A program made the position numbers and the translations under genes. A DNA stretch of 64,000 nt from Phaseolus vulgaris (lineage: Eukaryota; Streptophyta; Magnoliopsida; Fabales; Fabaceae). Shown here piece after piece: positions 58,801 through 64,000 of this stretch; position 1 is the stretch's first letter; the number at the start of each line of letters is the position of its first letter. The notes beneath the pieces are model-generated. The model was not told the origin of the DNA. It did no database searches and worked only from the letters and a program-made list of their open reading frames with translations. The stretch is taken from NCBI RefSeq assembly GCF_000499845.2, contig NC_023758.2, positions 43,693,524-43,757,523 on the forward strand. Direction: 5' to 3'.

Positions 58801-61800
58801 TCTTATTTTTTTTCTTTTTTTACTCTAAATAAAGCTCAAATTATTATTTATTTATTTAAAAATATTTATGGGGAGGAAAGAAAAATTTCTATAACCAACT
58901 AATTTTTTTAACCCATCCCTCAAAAAGCACACATTAAAAAATAAAAAAAATTATATATGTAATTCGAGGAATATATATTTTATTTATTACTAAAACTTAT
59001 AACAAATAAATGTTAAATATATTGAAATTTATAATAATGAATGCCTTTTGACAAATAAATTATATTTCAGATTATGATAAATATATTATATTATTCAGTA
59101 TATACCCTAAACAATATATTCGGTATATTCATTAATATAGTACTCATAAATTGATATTCAATTGTTAAAGTCACTTAACCTTTTACGGAAAAAAATATAT
59201 ACAATATTTAATAACTTAAGATTATTTTAGTCATAGCTATTTCACTGATAAATCCTTCTAAATCACTATTTTGCATTTAAGGAGACTTTATTTATAAAAT
59301 ATTTAATTATTTATTTCTAAATTTTATTATTTTTAAAATTTGTCTCGATTAAAATGTTTTAAAATATTTAATTATTTATTTATAAATTTTATTATTTTTT
59401 AAAATTTGACTCGATTAAAATGTTTTAATAAGATAGTGGTGAAGTGAAAAGATGAATCAGAATTTCAATAAGATATGATTTATTTATTATTTTTAAGTTT
59501 TTGGAACAATTTATTGAATAACAAAAAAAAAATAAGGTAAAGAAAGTTATTTCATATTTTAATTGACCTTCTTAACTTTGTGTGGCACTATAATGGTTAC
59601 TAAATTGATGATTTGTGTATTGGAATTAATTTTGATAAATGTTGAAAATTACATAGGTTTTAAACCTCACTTTAAATGGATGAAATAAGTATTATTAGCT
59701 ATTTTTAAGTAAATTATTACTTTTGTTGGGTCTAAACTTATAGTTTAAACTTTTTAGTACAATTGATTTGATTAATATTGAATATGGACTGTGTTTTTAT
59801 GAATGGAGAATATTTGTTTTGGGTAATGATGTAATATGATCTTTTGTGTTAGTTTGTTACATTGAGAATATTAACACATCATAACTAGTTTGAATAATAT
59901 ATAATTTTTAGTTTGAGTGAAAAATTAGTTATTTCTTGTGTTTAAAACATGTCTAAAGAATTATAAATAATATAATTTGGTTCATGCCTCAATTTTAAAT
60001 CTATTATATTTTTATTAATACTGCTATGTATGTAGGTTTTGTGATTTTAAAAATAATTAAATAGAAATTAATTTTAAAAATTAAAATAATGAATTTTTGT
60101 ATTTTTTTTTTAATAATACTTTTTTCATGTGATGGCAGATGATTGTTGTTACTTGAGGTGTCAGCCTTACTGAGATGTCAAGTTGCATTGTGATACCTAA
60201 CATGAGAAATTTTATAAAAAAAATAGAGACCATTTTATAAACTTAAAAAAATTATTGGTATCTAAAATATTTTTATTATTAATAAAGATGTAAAATTTAA
60301 AATATTTATTTAAAATATTGTAATTTAAGATATAAATAAAAATTATATTTATATAATTTATAATAAAAAAGATGTATTTTAAATTGTATATTCCATAATT
60401 CAAAATATGTATTAATATGTATTTTGGATTATATATTTCAAAATATATATTTTTATTTTTGGAATACATTATTTAAAATATATATATTTTTAAAAATTCA
60501 AAATTTAATTTTTATGGAGGTGTAGATAGAAATAGCCCTCACACCCATTAATGAAGTGTGATCCACTTTGAAAAGTTGAAAACATTTTTTATTTCCATTA
60601 ACAAAGGACACCACATTTAAAGGGAGGACTTCCATATGTATGGGTATATTTCTTTAACATTTGATTGTAGTATTTTTTGTTTCTCTATATATGAAATTTT
60701 TTGGAAGAATATTAGGATCCGAATAAAATTTAATATGATAAACTAACTTGTTTACTCTTTTTAAATTCAGTTTTTTGCTTATGTATAATTCTCCTTTAGT
60801 TGGGGTAGGGTTCTAATAACCTAATGTTCAATATCAAAAGAAGAAGATCGATTAATAGAAAAAGTTATACAATTGTTTTTCATTTCTACATAGCATGGAA
60901 GGATTACTAGGGAAACATAGAAAAGTAATAAAAAAAATATTGTTTTGATGACAAAAATACTTCTGATATCTAAAAAAAAAATGAAAACTATATTTAGTTA
61001 TAAAAAATAAGGCAATAGAATTTGTTAATTTAATGAAAATAACTTCAAAAATATTTTGCTAATTAAATATTACTGAGTGACTGTGTTTCATATTAATAGA
61101 TATAAAATAATTTTATAATTCATTAAGAATGAAGGCATAGATTTATGTAAAATTTGATTTGGACGAAAATTTGGTTTTAATGTTAATAGTTTTTTTTAAA
61201 AAAAATTGTTTGAGTTGTCGTAGTTGATTGACTGTTATGAATTTTAGTTTGGTCTTTTCATTTATTAATTATTTATATAGTTTTTATAATATTTTAACAC
61301 ATGACAAAAGGATTAGTGAACTTTAACTAAATTAATTATTTTTATAAAAAAATAAGGATACCGAATATGTTAGGTTTTTTTATGAGAAAGAAGCGTGACA
61401 TTGATATTTTAACTAAGTTAATTATTTTTATTAATCCTTGAAATTATGTTATATTAAGTAAAGACAAAAAGAATATAATTGTTGGTTGTTTAAATATTTT
61501 CCAAATAGTAAGATTGGAAATATGGAAAAGAGGGTGATGAATAAAGTTCTGTTTGGCAAGAGAATCGTAGCCAAATGAGTTAATTGTGGCATCCCACGTG
61601 GGTCGGTGGTAGCATATTATATTTGTTCCAAAAATAGGGTGCAAAATTTGAAAACCCTACCACTTCATTATAATGACACATAAAAAGCAAATGAATTATT
61701 TGGTCATTAAATAAGTGAGTACTGTAAATTTAATATTTTAACTTTTTTAATAAATATATACAAAATTAATTTAGTATTTAATATAATAATTTAATGAAAA

Positions 61801-62841
61801 GTATTCTTTAATTTATTTTAAATTAATCCTTACAAATATATTTAATAATAAAATAGTCTTGCCAACTTAACTTTAAGTATATTTATAAGATTTGTACGTA
61901 TTCAAAAGCTAAAATAAATATTGTGGTTTTTCAATTAAGATAATAACATTTCACACAGTTTATAAATTATCATCTTTTAATACTTTTTATAATTAGTGTA
62001 TAAATTTATGTCATCGATCTACAAGGAATGCATGGTGATATTTTTATTATAGTTAGGTGATTTTTTTTTGTTGGTTAGTACTACCATAAAGTTGGAAGGT
62101 CTTTTATTGCTTAGTATTCTCACTGGAAGGTTGTAGGTTTTGTTTTATTTGTAATTTAGCATTAATTCGTCTAGATTTAAAATTTTAAAAGTTGATTTTT
62201 GTAAGATATAGCCATTAACAAAAATTTAGAAATTAAATTTAGGTCTTTTATTTGTATGAGATAACTAAATTGTATCTTATTGTATGGCTGGATTATTTTA
62301 GTGAATAATAGTTATAGGAAAAGTCCAACACCAAAATATTTTTATTAGTGTTTCAAAACAATTAAGTGTAAAAACAATTAAGTGTAAACGCGTGATCACA
62401 CTTCGTATCTAGGTGATAAAATGTAACTCTGTTACATAAAATTATTAACTCTTAACCAATTTTTTGCCAAACAGAATGCACATCAATCATAAAATTGTGC
62501 AAAATGTTATACTACATAGAAAGACAAACGTTGTTATTCATTAAAAATGTTATGAAGAAAAATGAGCAAAGATTGATGTTACATTAAGTGCAACAATGAT
62601 AATAAAAAGCTCGTCAGATACGTAATAAACAATACCTGTAAACAATCACCTAACATTTTATTATTCATAAATAGTTTTTAAATTAATATCCATTTAACTA
62701 TCAATTTAAAAATTATTTATCAATAAAAACTATTATAAATATCAATAATTTGTTGTTTTTAAAATAATATCAAATTTAATTCATATAATTATTTTTGTCC
62801 CTAAAATTAGTTTTATTTAATAATTTTATTGTAATATTAAT
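58801..62841. other. AT-rich intergenic spacer
   Basis: No gene found; short frames are made of Asn, Ile, Lys and Phe from A/T runs. A perfect palindromic G-box, CCCACGTGGG, is at 61593-61602 but without a gene next to it. A short direct repeat TTTAATTATTTATTT occurs near 59300 and 59370. Confidence 0.6.
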
Positions 62842-63366
62842 TGTACCTGAGTGGAGAGATGGGGCCCAGGCACGGTCGGTTGACGTGGTGTAATTGCTGA
62901 CGTGTTGATCTTCTTCTCCTCTGGTCGATTGTCCTTTCTTGCTGTCTCCTTTGGTCGGTCGTCCCTTCGTGCTATCAACTTCGGTCGGGCGGGGGAGGGT
63001 ACCTGCGAAGGCACTCCGACGCTCAAGTAAGTATGAGATTCTAAGCGCAGTTTCGTAAGTGAATGAAAACGTACCTTTCTCTGGCTTGAGCACAGTATTT
63101 ATAGGATTGCCTAATGGGCTTTCTATCCCTTGGGCTCAGGGTGGTTATGGATATGTCTTGTCAGTCGTGCTCCGGAATACCCGGGGAACATATCTTCTCT
63201 AAACGCATATTCCTTATTCTTCGGAGGTGTATCTTAACCACCTTAGCTTGTCACATAAATGCCCTTACATTTAGTGTGTATACGGCCGGTCGGCCACGTG
63301 CGTTCGTTTCCATTTAGTGTATAAGGCCGGTCGGCCACGCGCGTTCGTCCGGTGCCTACCAGTACA
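62842..63366 (-). repeat. 3' LTR of the right-edge element
   Basis: Starts TGTACTGG and ends AGGTACA in its own sense, TG...CA with 5-base inverted ends TGTAC/GTACA. A TATA box TATAAATA lies at 63103-63096, followed about 40-80 bases on by CTTACTTGAGCGTCGGAGTG, a motif that I associate with plant LTR transcript starts. A 43-base direct repeat (GGCCGGTCGGCCACG core) occurs at 63268-63307 and 63311-63348. Confidence 0.75.
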
Positions 63367-63519
63367 CTTGCCCCCCAGGCTTGAGGTGAATAAAAGCCGA
63401 AGAGTCGTAATAATTGTTGTGCCTTTCGAGTTGTCAGACATTAAATTTAACGAAATGACGGGACGTGCGCATTAGCGAAGAATATTTTCGGTTAGGCATC
63501 GGACAAGCGGCCTGCCTGC

Positions 63520-63684
63520 ATGGAGCACCCCTGGAGGACGACCATTACGACAGAAAAAATAATAGTTGATGGAAAGCTGGTGCCGATCAACCCCGATGAT
63601 AATTTAAATGAGGAGGCCGAGGGGGAGACCCCTGGCCCACAGCCTGACGCCTCTTTTGAAGAGTTAATGAACAATGTGGCATAG
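63520..63684 (+). CDS. Short acidic ORF (54 aa), antisense to the LTR element; unknown
   Basis: ATG 63520 to TAG 63682-63684, 54 residues: basic/neutral start (MEHPWRTTITTEKIIVDGK) then an acidic, Pro-rich tail ending FEELMNNVA. Frame is open back to a TAG at 63493. No family recognised. The position, between purine tract and tandem repeats and opposite in sense to the element, matches the antisense ORFs described in Tat-lineage elements, but similarity was not tested. A 77-residue frame on the minus strand covers the same bases; I favour the plus frame for its acidic tail, without proof. Confidence 0.35.
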   Translation: MEHPWRTTITTEKIIVDGKLVPINPDDNLNEEAEGETPGPQPDASFEELMNNVA

Positions 63685-63719
63685 AAAATTGCTGGACCCG
63701 ACATGTGGGTAATGCACAC

Positions 63720-64000
63720 TTGCATAAATAATTCTGATTACATTAAAGTAATAAGATAATTCTGATGCCGGACGAGGCATAAATAATTCTGATTACATTA
63801 GTAATAAGATAATTCTGATGCCGAACGAGGCATAAATAAGTGAATAATTCTGATGCCGAACGAGGCATAAATAAGTGAATAATTCTGATGCCGAACGTGG
63901 CATAAAAAAGTATGATTACGTTAAGGTAATAATTCAGATGCCGAACGAGGCATAAGATTGAGTAAATAATTCGGATGCTGAACGTGGCATAATAATTATG
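63720..64000 (-). repeat. Tandem repeats with a GATGCCGAACGAGGCATAA core
   Basis: The core recurs at 63764, 63818, 63852, 63887, 63937 and 63974, with spacings of 54, 34, 35, 50 and 37 bases. Long units carry an extra GATTACATTA segment, so units of about 35 and 50-54 bases alternate. The array continues past the edge. Confidence 0.85.

Larger units (their letters stand above)
62842..64000 (-). mobile_element. 3' end of a large LTR retrotransposon, probably Ty3 (Tat-like); runs off the right edge
   Basis: In minus-strand order: tandem repeats (64000-63720), an antisense short ORF (63520-63684, plus strand), a purine tract (GGGGGGCAAG, 63376-63367), then a 525-base LTR (63366-62842). GC content is much higher than in the flanking spacer. 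Tat-lineage Ty3 elements are known for long 3' untranslated regions with tandem repeats and antisense ORFs (e.g. Grande, Retand), which fits. No gag-pol is in the window, so the class is inference. Confidence 0.7.

Noticed and set aside
60212..60469. 85-aa Asn/Ile/Lys/Phe-rich frame
   Set aside because: Low-complexity product of A/T-rich spacer.
61593..61602. Palindromic G-box as a promoter element
   Set aside because: No gene start lies near it; one short palindrome in spacer is weak evidence.
63492..63725. 77-aa minus-strand frame in the right-edge element
   Set aside because: It overlaps the plus-strand acidic ORF and looks like its shadow; not certain.
1..64000. tRNA, rRNA or CRISPR features
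   Set aside because: None recognised on reading; CRISPR arrays are not expected in plant nuclear DNA and the repeats seen have no spacer pattern.

Overview
The window is plant nuclear DNA. It is AT-rich, its genes have many short exons separated by GT-AG introns, and it carries plant-type telomere units (TTTAGGG), Copia and Ty3-like LTR retrotransposons, MITEs and TRIM-like elements. The four protein genes are typical of dicots. The repeat style suggests a phaseoloid legume (bean, Vigna or soybean relative), but that rests on recall and was not tested.

Layout. 1-3836: 5' two-thirds or less of an RNA cytidine acetyltransferase gene (NAT10/Kre33 family) on the minus strand, running off the left edge. 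3837-6830: AT-rich spacer with a short interstitial telomere repeat. 6831-8535: a plus-strand GPI-anchored beta-1,3-glucanase (GH17 + X8) with an odd Gly-Gln minisatellite after its signal peptide. About 9640-20472: a plus-strand S-adenosylmethionine carrier gene of 12 coding exons, 327 aa. 22045-58137 (leader to about 58800): a giant minus-strand spatacsin (SPG11) homologue of 25 coding exons and about 3203 aa, every exon junction phased here. Two young Copia elements sit in its introns: 31443-36042 (plus, 5-bp duplication TTCAG) and 37750-42902 (minus, duplication GAAAT). An older Copia relic and two TRIM-like copies are in other introns. 58800-62841: AT-rich spacer. 62842-64000: 3' end of a minus-strand, probably Ty3/Tat-like element with 525-bp LTR, polypurine tract, a short antisense ORF and tandem repeats, continuing off the right edge.

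How the genes relate. They are unlinked in function: rRNA/tRNA acetylation, cell-wall callose turnover, organellar SAM import and (by animal analogy) lysosome/AP-5 trafficking. The carrier and spatacsin genes are convergent neighbours; from memory their Arabidopsis counterparts (At4g39460 and At4g39420) are also close together, so this is probably conserved synteny. The main second-look items are the two nearly intact young Copia copies that each carry one in-frame stop in the same linker, the protease active-site change in one of them, the Gly-Gln tract in the glucanase, the stop-free 3n intron, a GC-AG intron in the carrier, and the antisense ORF beside tandem repeats at the right edge.
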